Notes: generated by a model from the sequence alone, not told the origin. A stretch of 64,000 nucleotides of DNA from DASUGC01 sp035606665 (GCA_035606665.1 DATNEY010000057.1:194210-258209); one strand, 5' to 3'. Shown: positions 45,158 through 53,706, counted from the first letter of the stretch. Translations and numbers: made by a program.

Positions 45158-45249
45158 GTTGACCGATTGATGATTGACGGATTGACGGATTGCAAATCCT
45201 CAATCCGTCAATTCCTCAATCTCTCAATCCCTCAATTTCTCAATTGCTC
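45158..45249. repeat. Inverted octamer array, TCAATCCG family
   Basis: The left arm has units TTGACCGA, TTGATGA, TTGACGGA, TTGACGGA; the right arm has TCAATCCG, TCAATTCC, TCAATCTC, TCAATCCC, TCAATTTC. They fill the rpoA-rplQ spacer and touch the rpoA stop at 45248. Can fold as a hairpin in the mRNA. Confidence 0.8.
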
Positions 45250-46219
45250 AGTCCTGCGAAGCGCCCTCGAGCCTCATGCCGAGGCTGAGGCCCATCGTCG
45301 TCAGGATTTCCTTGATCTCGTTGAGCGACTTGCGGCCGAAGTTCTTCGTCTTCAGCATGTCGCCTTCGGTCTTCTGCACGAGCTCGCGAAGGGTTTTGAT
45401 GTTCGCGTTCTTCAGGCAGTTGTACGACCGCACGGAGAGCTCGAGCTCCTCGACGCTCTTGTCGAGGTTCTCGTTCACCGAGCGTGACGGCTCGGCGCCG
45501 CCGTCGAGCACCTGATCGCCCGCCTCGTCGAGGCCGACGAAGATCGTGAAGTGATCGCGGACGAGCTTGGCCGCGAGCGACACGGCGTCGCGCGGCGTCA
45601 CCGCGCCGTTGGTCCACACCTCGATCGTCAGCTTGTCGTAGTCGGTCGTCTGTCCGATACGCGCCGCTTCGACGACGTAGTTGACCTTCTTCACCGGCGA
45701 ATGGACCGAGTCAATCGGAATCCAGCCGATACCCAGATCCTCGTCGAAGTTCTTGTCGGCGGCGACGTAGCCGCGGCCGCGCTTCAGGCGCAGCTCCATC
45801 TCGAGCTTGCCGCCCTCGCTCACGGTCGCGATGTGCGCTTCCGGCTCGAGGATTTCGACGTCCGCGTCGGCGACGATGTCCTTGGCGCGAACCTCGCCCG
45901 GCTTCATGGCGCGAATCGTCACCGTCTTCGGCTGATCCGTGTGGAGCTTGAGGGGGATCTGCTTCAGGTTCAGGATGATGTCCGTCGCGTCCTCCACGAC
46001 ACCCTGGATCGGCGAGAACTCGTGCAGCACGCCTTCAATCTTGACGGCCGTGACCGCCGCGCCCTCGATCGAGGAGAGCAGCACGCGCCGCATGGCGTTG
46101 CCGACCGTGGTGCCGAATCCGCGCTCGAACGGCTGCGCCCAGAACCGGCCGAACCGGTCCGTCAACGTTTCCCGTTCGAACTCGAGCCGCTTCGGACGCT
46201 GAAAACCCTTCCACAACAT
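45248..46219 (-). CDS. rpoA: RNA polymerase alpha subunit
   Basis: 323 residues. The N-terminal dimerisation domain begins with an RFGRFWAQPFERGFGTTVGNAMRRVLL core, and the C-terminal domain (about 240-315) has LSVRSYNCLKNANIKTLRELV and FGRKSLNEIKEIL, which contact UP elements and activators. It lies in the alpha operon after rpsD with a 94-base spacer containing a two-part stem. Confidence 0.97.
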   Translation of the reverse strand: MLWKGFQRPKRLEFERETLTDRFGRFWAQPFERGFGTTVGNAMRRVLLSSIEGAAVTAVKIEGVLHEFSPIQGVVEDATDIILNLKQIPLKLHTDQPKTVTIRAMKPGEVRAKDIVADADVEILEPEAHIATVSEGGKLEMELRLKRGRGYVAADKNFDEDLGIGWIPIDSVHSPVKKVNYVVEAARIGQTTDYDKLTIEVWTNGAVTPRDAVSLAAKLVRDHFTIFVGLDEAGDQVLDGGAEPSRSVNENLDKSVEELELSVRSYNCLKNANIKTLRELVQKTEGDMLKTKNFGRKSLNEIKEILTTMGLSLGMRLEGASQD

Positions 46220-46251
46220 AGCGTTCTACCTTTCGCCAGGCCTGCTGATGG

Positions 46252-46294
46252 CCACCGGTCTCACGCCGCAGGCCTGAGGGCTGCGGACCGGTGG
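46252..46294 (-). promoter_or_regulatory. Two-part stem-loop in the rpsD-rpoA spacer
   Basis: CCACCGGTC (46252-46260) pairs with GACCGGTGG (46286-46294), and inside it CGCAG pairs with CTGCG (46267-46271/46281-46285), with one bulge. The structure lies in the rpoA leader, 33 bases upstream of the start. It may set the ratio of RpoA to the ribosomal proteins or be a processing site. Confidence 0.55.
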
Positions 46295-46313
46295 TGCTTC
46301 GACTGAAGCTGCG

Positions 46314-46943
46314 TTACTTCGAATACAACTCGACGATGAGCTGCTCCTGCACGGGCAGGTTGATCTGCTCGCGCGTCGGGAGCTGCGAGACACGGCCCGA
46401 CACCGAGGCGGAGTCGAACAGCAGCCATTCCGGGATGCCTCGTCCCTTGACCTCTTCCATGGCGTGCAGGATGGTCGCGTTCTCCGCGCTGCCCTGGCGC
46501 ACGGTCACCGTGTCGCCCGAACGCACCGAGTACGACGGAATGTCGACCTTCTTGCCGTTCACGAGAAAGTGGCCGTGCCGCACGAGCTGGCGCGCCTGCG
46601 CGCGCGACGTGGCGAAGCCCAGCCGGTAGACGACGTTGTCCAGACGGCGCTCCAGGAACTGCAGGAGCAGCTCGCCCGTGACGCCCTTCTGCCGGTCGGC
46701 CGCCTCGAAGTACCGGCGGAACTGGTTCTCGAGCACGCCATAGGTGCGCTTGACCTTCTGCTTCTCGCGCAGCTGGACGCCGTAGCCGACCATCTTCGCC
46801 TTGCGCGACCGGCCGTGCTGGCCGGGAGGCACGTTGCGCTTCTCGATTGCGCACTTGTCCGTGTAGCAGCGCTCCCCCTTCAGGAAGAGCTTCATGCCTT
46901 CGCGCCGGCACAGACGACAGACTGGACCAATATATCGAGCCAT
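46314..46943 (-). CDS. rpsD: 30S ribosomal protein S4
   Basis: 209 residues from ATG 46943 (AAGGAAACGA upstream); an upstream in-frame start at 46961 lacks conservation. MARYIGPVCRLCRREG with CxxC, a further Cys in GERCYTDKCAIEKR gives the zinc-binding S4 form; the S4 RNA-binding domain RRLDNVVYRLGFATSRAQARQLVRHGHF follows. It nucleates 16S assembly and may repress the alpha operon. Confidence 0.97.
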   Translation of the reverse strand: MARYIGPVCRLCRREGMKLFLKGERCYTDKCAIEKRNVPPGQHGRSRKAKMVGYGVQLREKQKVKRTYGVLENQFRRYFEAADRQKGVTGELLLQFLERRLDNVVYRLGFATSRAQARQLVRHGHFLVNGKKVDIPSYSVRSGDTVTVRQGSAENATILHAMEEVKGRGIPEWLLFDSASVSGRVSQLPTREQINLPVQEQLIVELYSK

Positions 46944-46962
46944 TCGTTTCCTTCGCTCCACA

Positions 46963-47066
46963 AGTTCGAACTTCGAAGTTCGAAGTTCGAAAACAATCTC
47001 TTGCTACCGCACTCGCGTTCTTTCCTGCCGCGCTCGAACTTCGAACTTTGAACTTCGAACTTCGTC
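46963..47066. repeat. Inverted heptamer array, GTTCGAA family
   Basis: Left units GTTCGAA, CTTCGAA, GTTCGAA, GTTCGAA (46963-46991) and right units CTCGAAC, TTCGAAC, TTTGAAC, TTCGAAC (47032-47066) flank a 40-base middle. The array fills the rpsK-rpsD spacer. Confidence 0.8.
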
Positions 47067-47077
47067 CGCCGAGGCGC

Positions 47078-47527
47078 CTAGACTCTCCTGCGCTTCGGTG
47101 GACGGCACCCGTTGTGCGGAATCGGCGTGACGTCCCGGATCGACTTCACGTCGATGCCGACCGTCTGCAGCGCGCGCACCGCGGACTCGCGGCCGGCCCC
47201 CGGGCCGGTCACGCGGACCTCGAGCGACCGCAGGCCGTAGGCCTTCGCGGCGTTGCCCGCCGCCATCGCCGCCTGCGTCGCCGCGAACGGCGTGCCCTTG
47301 CGCGATCCCTTGAAACCGATGCCGCCGGCGCTCGACCACGCGATCACGTGACCATCCATGTCGGCGATCGTCACGATCGTGTTGTTGAACGACGCCTGGA
47401 TGTGCGCGACGCCGTGGTGCACCACGCGCTTCTCGCCGCGCTTCTTGAACGTTTTCTTTTTCTTGCCGTCCGGCTTTCCGCCTTCCGGGGTTGCTGCCGC
47501 GGCGTCCTGCGCTTTTTCTTTGGCCAT
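47078..47527 (-). CDS. rpsK: 30S ribosomal protein S11
   Basis: 149 residues, about 20 longer than usual because of an N-terminal Lys/Ala-rich extension (TPEGGKPDGKKKKTFKKR). The core HIQASFNNTIVTIADMDGHV, the G-rich stretch GFKGSRKGTPFAA and the end HNGCRPPKRRRV are S11. It forms the 30S platform with S6 and S18. The gene follows rpsM by eight bases. Confidence 0.97.
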   Translation of the reverse strand: MAKEKAQDAAAATPEGGKPDGKKKKTFKKRGEKRVVHHGVAHIQASFNNTIVTIADMDGHVIAWSSAGGIGFKGSRKGTPFAATQAAMAAGNAAKAYGLRSLEVRVTGPGAGRESAVRALQTVGIDVKSIRDVTPIPHNGCRPPKRRRV

Positions 47528-47535
47528 GTTCGTCT

Positions 47536-47910
47536 CTACTCAGTCTTCTTCTTCGCGATGGCGCCCTTGCGCGGGCCCTTCCGCGTGCGCGAGTTCGTCC
47601 GCGTCCGCTGGCCGCGCACCGGCAGGTTCCGGCGATGCCGCGATCCGCGGTAACTGCCGATTTCCACCAGGCGCTTGATGTTCATGGAGATCTCCTTGCG
47701 GAGATCGCCTTCGACGCCGCCGACTTCCTCGATGACGCGGCTGATCTTGCGCACGTCGTCTTCCGACAGGTCCTTGACGCGGATGCCCCCGCTCACGCCC
47801 GCCGACGACAGGATGTCGTTCGACTTCTTCCGGCCGATGCCGTAGATGTACGTCAGACCGATTTCAACGCGCTTGTCGCGCGGAAGGTCCACACCCGCAA
47901 TGCGTGCCAT
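47536..47910 (-). CDS. rpsM: 30S ribosomal protein S13
   Basis: 124 residues: MARIAGVDLPRDKRVEIGLTY, the helix-two-turn-helix region and the basic C-terminal tail RGQRTRTNSRTRKGPRKG contacting the P-site and head bridge. It is three bases after rpmJ, as in the standard alpha operon. Confidence 0.97.
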   Translation of the reverse strand: MARIAGVDLPRDKRVEIGLTYIYGIGRKKSNDILSSAGVSGGIRVKDLSEDDVRKISRVIEEVGGVEGDLRKEISMNIKRLVEIGSYRGSRHRRNLPVRGQRTRTNSRTRKGPRKGAIAKKKTE

Positions 47911-47913
47911 TGA

Positions 47914-48027
47914 CTAACCCTGCCTCTGCTTGTGTTTCTGGTTCGGGCAGATCACGCGGACGACGCCCTGCCGCCGCACGATCTTGCACTTGTCGCAAAT
48001 TCTCTTCACTGACGCTCTGACCTTCAT
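47914..48027 (-). CDS. rpmJ: 50S ribosomal protein L36
   Basis: 37 residues read directly from the minus strand: MKVRASVKRICDKCKIVRRQ and onward, ending HKQRQG. The zinc ligands C-x2-C, C and H (CDKC, ICPNQKH) are all present. It is the small L36 of the C+ type, located between infA and rpsM as usual. Confidence 0.96.
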   Translation of the reverse strand: MKVRASVKRICDKCKIVRRQGVVRVICPNQKHKQRQG

Positions 48028-48034
48028 TGCCTAC

Positions 48035-48080
48035 CTCAATCCGTCAATCCGTCAATCCGTCAATCAGTCAATCCGTCAAT
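48035..48080. repeat. Octamer array, TCAATCCG family
   Basis: Six direct units of TCAATCCG (one TCAATCAG, one TCAATGCT) lie between rpmJ and infA, and the last unit overlaps the infA stop codon. It is the least degenerate array in the window and matches words in the array at 45158-45249. Confidence 0.85.
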
Positions 48081-48288
48081 GCTTCCTGACGACTCGCCCA
48101 CGGCCTGAATCCTGTGGGCTCAACTCCACCGTTACCCGGTCGCCCACGAGCAACCGGATGAAATTCCTTCCCGTCCCCGAGCCGGCGTGCGCTACGACCT
48201 CGCGCCCGCCGCCTTCCTTGATCGCCACCCGGTAGAGCGCCCGCGGCAGCACCTCGAGCACCGTGCCGTTCACCGTGACGCGCTTCAT
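48076..48288 (-). CDS. infA: Translation initiation factor IF-1
   Basis: 70 residues: VTVNGTVLEVLPRALYRVAI, GRNFIRLLVGDRVTVELSP and RGRVVRKH fit the S1/OB fold of IF-1. The N-terminus is a few residues shorter than the common AKEDxIEVEG form, and the loop EGGGREVVAHAGSGTG has an insertion. It occupies the ribosomal A-site during initiation. The position between map and rpmJ is standard. Confidence 0.93.
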   Translation of the reverse strand: MKRVTVNGTVLEVLPRALYRVAIKEGGGREVVAHAGSGTGRNFIRLLVGDRVTVELSPQDSGRGRVVRKH

Positions 48289-48318
48289 CCACCTGCGCCT
48301 GACGCTCTCGGCTCCGGA

Positions 48319-49095
48319 CTATCGCCTCGCCGCGGTGGCCGCGCCGTTGCGCGCCGTCAGCACCATCGGCCCGTTCGCGCCCACGGCTACCGTGTGCTCG
48401 AAGTGCGCGGCCAGGCTGCCGTCGCGCGTCACCGCCGTCCACCCGTCGGACAGCACTTTCGTTTCCGGCTGGCCCATCGCCACCATCGGTTCGATGGCGA
48501 GCACCATGCCCTCCGCCAGCTTCGGCCCGCGCCCGGGCTGTCCGTAGTTCGGAATCTGCGGCTCCTCATGGAGCTTCTCGCCGATTCCGTGGCCCACGAA
48601 CTCGCGCACGATCGAATATCCGTGCGCCTCGACCCACTGCTGCACGGCGTGCCCGATGTCGGACAACCGGCCACCGGCCTGCACCTGCTCGATCGCCCGA
48701 TCCAGCGCCTCGCGCGTCACGCGCAGCAGCCGGGTCGTCGACTCGGGCACGGTCCCGACCGGCACCGTCACGGCCGAATCGCCGTAGTACCCGCCGAGCT
48801 TCACGCCGACATCGAGCGAAATGATGTCGCCGTCCTTCAAAACCCTCGCCGCCGACGGAATCCCATGGACGACGACTTCGTTCACGGACGCGCAGAGCGT
48901 CGCGGGAAACCCGCGGTAGCCCTTGAATGCCGGCACCGCGCCACCCTCGCGCATGAGGTTCTCGGCGAGCCGATCCAGATCCGCCGTCGTCACGCCCGGC
49001 GCCACCGCCGCTTCGAGCTCGACCAGCACGTCGGCCACGAACTGATTGGCCGCGCGCATCTTCTCGATCTCCGCCGCGGACCGGCAGATGATCAC
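48319..49095 (-). CDS. map: Type I methionine aminopeptidase
   Basis: 258 residues from GTG 49095 overlapping the adk stop (GTGA); longer frames are shadows. Metal ligands are seen in ISLDVGVKLGGYYGDSAVT (two Asp), FVGHGIGEKLHEEP (His) and AIEPMVAMG and HFEHTVAV (two Glu). It removes the initiator Met from nascent proteins. It is clustered with adk and infA as in most spc operons. Confidence 0.96.
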   Translation of the reverse strand: MIICRSAAEIEKMRAANQFVADVLVELEAAVAPGVTTADLDRLAENLMREGGAVPAFKGYRGFPATLCASVNEVVVHGIPSAARVLKDGDIISLDVGVKLGGYYGDSAVTVPVGTVPESTTRLLRVTREALDRAIEQVQAGGRLSDIGHAVQQWVEAHGYSIVREFVGHGIGEKLHEEPQIPNYGQPGRGPKLAEGMVLAIEPMVAMGQPETKVLSDGWTAVTRDGSLAAHFEHTVAVGANGPMVLTARNGAATAARR

Positions 49096-49751
49096 CGGTG
49101 CGCTCCCCCGGCCGAAGCCACGGCCGCCGCGATGTCGTCGGCCACCGCATCGGGCGTCTGGTCGCCATCGACGACCCGAAACGTCGGGCGGGTCCGGTAG
49201 AACTCGACGAGCGGCTGCGTGTCCCGGCCGTAAACGCGCAAACGCTCCCGCACGATCTCGGCCCCGTCGTCCCGTCGGACCACCAGCGGGCCGCCGCACT
49301 GCGCGCACGCCGTCAGGCCCGGCACGGCGTTCCAGCCGCAGTTCGCGCAGATCCTGCGCAACGTCAGCCGCTCCACCAGCACTTCCTCGGGCACCTCGAT
49401 GCTCACCACGAGCACCGGACCGATCTGGTCGAGCATCGCGTCGAGCGCGACGGCCTGCGCCACGGTGCGCGGAAACCCATCGAGCACGAAGCCCGGCCGC
49501 GTGTCCGGCCGCGACAGCCGCTCTTTCACGAGCGCGATCATGATGTCGTCGCCCACGAGTTGGCCGGCATCCATGATCTGCTTGCTTTCCCGGCCGAGTG
49601 ACGTCCCCGCGCTGACCGCTTCACGCAGCGTGTCGCCGGTCGAAATCCTCGGCACTCCGCGCGTGCGGCCAAACCTCTCTGCCTGAGTGCCCTTGCCCGC
49701 ACCGGGCGCACCCAGCATCACGAGACGGACCGGCTGACTGTCTCTCGCCAT
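49092..49751 (-). CDS. adk: Adenylate kinase, zinc-LID form
   Basis: 219 residues. P-loop GAPGAGKGTQAERF, NMP-binding region and a LID with four cysteines (CANC and CAQC) that should bind zinc. FVLDGFPRTVAQA and the DD in VDGDQTPDAVADDI complete the family pattern. It interconverts ATP, ADP and AMP. It is two bases from secY. Confidence 0.96.
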   Translation of the reverse strand: MARDSQPVRLVMLGAPGAGKGTQAERFGRTRGVPRISTGDTLREAVSAGTSLGRESKQIMDAGQLVGDDIMIALVKERLSRPDTRPGFVLDGFPRTVAQAVALDAMLDQIGPVLVVSIEVPEEVLVERLTLRRICANCGWNAVPGLTACAQCGGPLVVRRDDGAEIVRERLRVYGRDTQPLVEFYRTRPTFRVVDGDQTPDAVADDIAAAVASAGGAHR

Positions 49752-49753
49752 GC

Positions 49754-51142
49754 CTAGCCGCGGCGCCCCCGGATCCGCGTCTTCTTCATGAAGCCGTCGT
49801 AGTGCCGCATGATCAGCTGGGACTCGACCTGCTGCACGGTGTCCATGGCCACGCCGACGATGATGAGCAACGACGTGCCGCCGAAGTAGAACTGCACGTT
49901 CAGGCCCTGCGTGAACCAGGTCGGCAGAATCGCGTCGAGACGCTCTCCGATGAACGGAATCGGCGCCACCCTGAAGCCGGTCAGCATGAACTCCGGCAGC
50001 AGCGCGATCGCTGCCAGATAGAGCGCGCCCGCGAGCGTCACCCTCGCCAGAATCGTGTCGATGTACTCGGCGGTCCGCTTGCCCGGGCGGATGCCCGGCA
50101 CGAACCCGCCGTACTTCCGCATGTTCTCCGCGACGTCATCCGGATTGAAGATGATCGCGGTGTAGAAGTACGCGAAGAAGATGATCATCGCGATGTAGAA
50201 CACGTTGTACAGCGGGTACCCCATGCCCAGTTGCGTGATCGCGCGGTCCATGAAGCCGCCGGCCGGAAAGAACGACTGGATCGACTTCGGAAACGCCAGG
50301 ATCGACGACGCGAAGATGACCGGCATGACGCCGCCGGTGTTCACCTTCAGCGGGATGTGGGTGCTCGTCCCGCCGTACATCCGTCTGCCGACCATGCGCC
50401 GCGCGTACTGCACGGTGACGCGGCGATGGCCGCGCTCGACGAAGACGACCGCCGCGACGACCGCCACCATCAGCGCGACCAGGAGCAGCAGACGGATCGG
50501 GCCCATTTCGCCGGTCTCGAGCTGCGCCAGCGTCGCCCAGAACGCCCGCGGCAGGCCCGCGACGATGCCCGCGTAAATCAGCAGCGACATGCCGTTGCCG
50601 ATCCCGCGCTCGGTGATCTGCTCGCCGATCCACATGACGAGCACCGAGCCCGTCGTCAGTGTGAGCACGGTGGTGAACCTGAACCACCAGCCCGGGTCGT
50701 ACACGAGCGGCAGGCCGCCCACGACATTCGTGCTGGCCTCGAGGTACAACGCGATCGCGAATGCCTGAACGAAGCTCAGCAGGATCGTGCCGTAGCGTGT
50801 GTATTGCGTGATCTTCCGGCGGCCGAGCTCGCCCTCCTTCGAGAGACGCTCGAGGTAGGGCCAGACCACCGTCAGCAATTGCAGAATGATCGAGGCGCTG
50901 ATGTACGGCATCACGCCCAGCGCGAACACGGTCATCTGCGAGAGGTTACGGCCCGAGAACATGTCGTATAGGCCGAGCAGATTGCTTGACGCCGCCTGCT
51001 CCGCCCATAGCTGAAGCGCCTGGGTGTTGATGCCAGGCGTCGGGACGTGACCTCCAACTCGATAGACCGCGAGCAGGCCGAAGGTGAAGAGCACCCGCTT
51101 GCGTAGCTCTGGGATCGCCCAGATGTTCTTGAGACTGTCCAT
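49754..51142 (-). CDS. secY: Protein translocase subunit SecY
   Basis: 462 residues from ATG 51142 (an upstream extension to 51217 is not conserved). Ten membrane helices are predicted; the plug region and the motifs FSGRNLSQMTVFALGVMPYI, YTRYGTILLSFVQAFAIAL and GFVPGIRPGKRTAEYID are typical. It forms the protein channel with SecE and SecG. It closes the spc operon after rplO. Confidence 0.97.
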   Translation of the reverse strand: MDSLKNIWAIPELRKRVLFTFGLLAVYRVGGHVPTPGINTQALQLWAEQAASSNLLGLYDMFSGRNLSQMTVFALGVMPYISASIILQLLTVVWPYLERLSKEGELGRRKITQYTRYGTILLSFVQAFAIALYLEASTNVVGGLPLVYDPGWWFRFTTVLTLTTGSVLVMWIGEQITERGIGNGMSLLIYAGIVAGLPRAFWATLAQLETGEMGPIRLLLLVALMVAVVAAVVFVERGHRRVTVQYARRMVGRRMYGGTSTHIPLKVNTGGVMPVIFASSILAFPKSIQSFFPAGGFMDRAITQLGMGYPLYNVFYIAMIIFFAYFYTAIIFNPDDVAENMRKYGGFVPGIRPGKRTAEYIDTILARVTLAGALYLAAIALLPEFMLTGFRVAPIPFIGERLDAILPTWFTQGLNVQFYFGGTSLLIIVGVAMDTVQQVESQLIMRHYDGFMKKTRIRGRRG

Positions 51143-51179
51143 TACGCTCCTGTCACGTTGCCGGGGCTCGAGCCCCGGC

Positions 51180-51626
51180 CTACTGCAGCACCTCGGCGAC
51201 TCCGCCGGCTGCCGCAATCTTCTCCGCCGCCGACCCGCTGAACTTGTGGGCCTGCACGGTCAACTTCTTCGAAATGTCGCCGCGTCCGAGCACCTTGATG
51301 CGGGCGCCCGTCTTGCGGACCAGGCCGCGCTCGCGCAGGAGGTCGGGCGTCACCGACGAACCGGCCTCGAACACCTCGGCCAGCGTGTCGAGATTCACCA
51401 CGGCGTATTCCACGCGGAACGGATTGTGGAAGCCGCGCTTCGGCACGCGCCGGTGCAGCGGCATCTGGCCGCCCTCGAAGCCGCGCTTGAACCGGAAGCC
51501 CGACCGCGACTTCGCGCCCTTGTGGCCGCGCGACGCCGTGTGGCCGTGGCCCGATCCGGGACCGCGGCCGATGCGCTTCTTCGGGCGCTTGGCGCCCTTC
51601 GGCGGGCGCAGATTATTGAGACCCAT
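51180..51626 (-). CDS. rplO: 50S ribosomal protein L15
   Basis: 148 residues from ATG 51626, overlapping the rpmD stop (TGATG). The Gly-rich basic N-terminus GLNNLRPPKGAKRPKKRIGR and FEGGQMPLHRRVPKRGF are standard. A late assembly protein of the 50S subunit. Confidence 0.97.
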   Translation of the reverse strand: MGLNNLRPPKGAKRPKKRIGRGPGSGHGHTASRGHKGAKSRSGFRFKRGFEGGQMPLHRRVPKRGFHNPFRVEYAVVNLDTLAEVFEAGSSVTPDLLRERGLVRKTGARIKVLGRGDISKKLTVQAHKFSGSAAEKIAAAGGVAEVLQ

Positions 51627-51829
51627 CACTCACCTTCCACTTTCACGAGATGCCGGACCTGCAGGATCAACCCCCGGGTCTCGGGCGTGTCCACCCGCTC
51701 GACGGTGTGCCGGATGCGGCGCAGGCCGAGGCCCCGCATCGCGTTTTCCTGGCGCGTGTCGAAGCCGATGGTGCTGCGAATCTGCGTGATCTTGACCGTC
51801 TTGCGCGGTGCTTCCGTCTTTTTCGCCAT
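51626..51829 (-). CDS. rpmD: 50S ribosomal protein L30
   Basis: 67 residues: VKITQIRSTIGFDTRQENAM and LGLRRIRHTVERVDTPETRG fit L30. The N-terminal ten residues are a short Lys-rich extension. It lies between rpsE (3-base gap) and rplO (overlap). Confidence 0.96.
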   Translation of the reverse strand: MAKKTEAPRKTVKITQIRSTIGFDTRQENAMRGLGLRRIRHTVERVDTPETRGLILQVRHLVKVEGE

Positions 51830-51832
51830 GAC

Positions 51833-52357
51833 TTACCTGCCCGCTCCCGCGCCCGTCAGCTCTTCGACGTCCTTGCCGCGGAGCCGCGCGATCGCCTGCG
51901 GATCCCGCAGCAGCCCGAGCGCCGCGAACGTCGCGCGCACGACGTTGTGCGGATTGGCCGACCCGAGCGACTTGGTCAGCACGTTGTGAATGCCCGCCGA
52001 TTCGACGACCGCGCGCACGGCCCCGCCGGCGATGATGCCGGTGCCGTCCGGCGCCGGCTTCAGCAGCACCGAGCCCGCCCCGAAATTGCCGAGGATCGGG
52101 TGCGGGATCGTCGTGCCCTTCATCGGCACGCGCACGAGCACCTTCTTGGCCGCCTCGATCGCCTTCTTGATGGCCGACGGCACTTCCTTCGCCTTGCCGA
52201 TGCCGAACCCGACCACGCCATGCCCGTCGCCCACGACCACGAGCGCGCTGAAGCTCAGGTTCTTGCCGCCCTTGACGACCTTGGTCACGCGGCTGATCGC
52301 CACCACGGTGTCCTTCAGTTCGTACTCGCTTGCGTCGATCTTTTCTCGGGACTGCAT
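51833..52357 (-). CDS. rpsE: 30S ribosomal protein S5
   Basis: 174 residues from ATG 52357, seven bases after rplR; a longer frame to 52510 is shadow. LKDTVVAISRVTKVVKGGK and GFGIGKAKEVPSAIKKA, then the second domain GTGIIAGGAVRAVVESAG, are S5. It lines the mRNA entry and affects decoding accuracy. Confidence 0.97.
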   Translation of the reverse strand: MQSREKIDASEYELKDTVVAISRVTKVVKGGKNLSFSALVVVGDGHGVVGFGIGKAKEVPSAIKKAIEAAKKVLVRVPMKGTTIPHPILGNFGAGSVLLKPAPDGTGIIAGGAVRAVVESAGIHNVLTKSLGSANPHNVVRATFAALGLLRDPQAIARLRGKDVEELTGAGAGR

Positions 52358-52364
52358 AGATTCC

Positions 52365-52739
52365 TCAGAACTCCAGACCGGCCTTGCGGGCCGCGTCGGC
52401 GACCGCGCGCACGCGGCCGTGATACAGGTTGCCACCGCGATCGAACACGACGCGCGTGATGCCCTTTTCCTTGAGGCGGCCGGCGATCGTCTCGCCAATC
52501 GCTTCGGCACCGGCGATGTTTCCGCCGCGCACCTTGCCGCTGAACACCTTCTTCAGCGTTGCTTCGGTGCTCGACGCCGACGCGACCGTCTTGCCCGCCA
52601 TGTCGTCGATCACCTGCGCGTAGATGTGCGCGACCGACCGGTACACGGCCAAGCGCGGCCGTTCGGCCGTCCCGTGGATCCGCTTCCGCTGACGCAGCCG
52701 GATGCGAAGAATGCGATCTTTCTTGGTCCTGATCTTCAT
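52365..52739 (-). CDS. rplR: 50S ribosomal protein L18
   Basis: 124 residues: RLRQRKRIHGTAERPRLAVY near the start and VVFDRGGNLYHGRVRAVADAA near the end. It binds 5S rRNA with L5. Start two bases after rplF. Confidence 0.97.
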   Translation of the reverse strand: MKIRTKKDRILRIRLRQRKRIHGTAERPRLAVYRSVAHIYAQVIDDMAGKTVASASSTEATLKKVFSGKVRGGNIAGAEAIGETIAGRLKEKGITRVVFDRGGNLYHGRVRAVADAARKAGLEF

Positions 52740-52741
52740 GA

Positions 52742-53278
52742 TTAGGCTCCGGTCTTGCCGACCTTCTTCTTGAGCACTTCACCCGTGTAACGAACACCCT
52801 TCTGCTTGTAGGGGTCCGGCCGGCGCAGGCCGCGGATGTCCGCCGCCACCTGACCGACAAGCTGACGATCGATGCCCGTGACGGTCACGTGCGTCTGCTT
52901 TTCGATGGCGACGTCGATACCCGCCGGGATGTCGAACACCACCGGGTGCGAGTACCCCAGCGCGAAGTGGACCTGCTTGCCCTTGACCTCGGCGCGGTAG
53001 CCGACGCCGACGATGTCCAGCTCCTTCTTGAAACCGTTGGTCACGCCCTCGACTGCGTTGGCCATGAGGCTGCGGGCCAGGCCGTGGAACTTGCCCAGCT
53101 CGGCGTCCGGCCGCTCGGTCAACGCCAGGAGCTCGGCGCCCTTGACCTCGAACTTGATTCCGGGCGGCACGGACTGCTTCAACGTGCCCTTCGGGCCCTT
53201 GAACTCGACGCCGTCAGCCTTGACGGCCACGGTGACGCCTTTCGGCACTGCGATCGGTTTCTTTCCAATTCGCGACAT
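52742..53278 (-). CDS. rplF: 50S ribosomal protein L6
   Basis: 178 residues: MSRIGKKPIAVPKGVTVAVK and the second repeat ending RRPDPYKQKGVRYTGEVLKK. It contacts the sarcin-ricin loop region near the factor-binding site. Three bases from rpsH. Confidence 0.97.
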   Translation of the reverse strand: MSRIGKKPIAVPKGVTVAVKADGVEFKGPKGTLKQSVPPGIKFEVKGAELLALTERPDAELGKFHGLARSLMANAVEGVTNGFKKELDIVGVGYRAEVKGKQVHFALGYSHPVVFDIPAGIDVAIEKQTHVTVTGIDRQLVGQVAADIRGLRRPDPYKQKGVRYTGEVLKKKVGKTGA

Positions 53279-53281
53279 AAA

Positions 53282-53680
53282 TCACCAAATGTTGCAGAGC
53301 ACTTCGCCGCCGACCCCGGCGCGCGCGGCATCCTGTCCCGTCATCACGCCACGCGATGTCGTCAGGATGCTGGTGCCGAGACCGCCCATGACCTTCGGCA
53401 CGTCGTTGCGGCCGAAGTAGACGCGGCGGCCCGGACGGCTGACGCGCTGGAGGCCGGTGATGACGTTCTCACCGCGCGGACCGTACTTGAGCGCGATGCG
53501 CAGCGTCTGCTGGACGGCGCCGTCCTCGGTCACGACCTTGTAGCCCTGCACGTAACCCTCACGCTCGAGAATCTTCGCGATCTCGACCTTGAAGGTGGAC
53601 GCCGGAATGTCCACGCGCTGATGCCGCGCGTGCACCGCGTTACGAATCCTCGTGAGCATGTCTGCGATAGGGTCTGTCAT
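53282..53680 (-). CDS. rpsH: 30S ribosomal protein S8
   Basis: 132 residues: MTDPIADMLTRIRNAVHARH, then GLGTSILTTSRGVMTGQDA and the final GGEVLCNIW. S8 binds helix 21 of 16S rRNA and in some bacteria represses the spc operon. A spacer with CACTTCG heptamers precedes it. Confidence 0.97.
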   Translation of the reverse strand: MTDPIADMLTRIRNAVHARHQRVDIPASTFKVEIAKILEREGYVQGYKVVTEDGAVQQTLRIALKYGPRGENVITGLQRVSRPGRRVYFGRNDVPKVMGGLGTSILTTSRGVMTGQDAARAGVGGEVLCNIW

Positions 53681-53706
53681 TCCTCAACTCCGGGGAGCCC
53701 TCGCCC

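Noticed and set aside
48035..48080. CRISPR-like direct repeats
   Set aside because: Units are eight bases with no spacers and no cas genes; it is a tandem word array.
48319..49308. Longer methionine aminopeptidase frame to 49308
   Set aside because: The extension overlaps adk in another frame and is not MetAP-like; GTG at 49095 gives the normal length and couples to adk.
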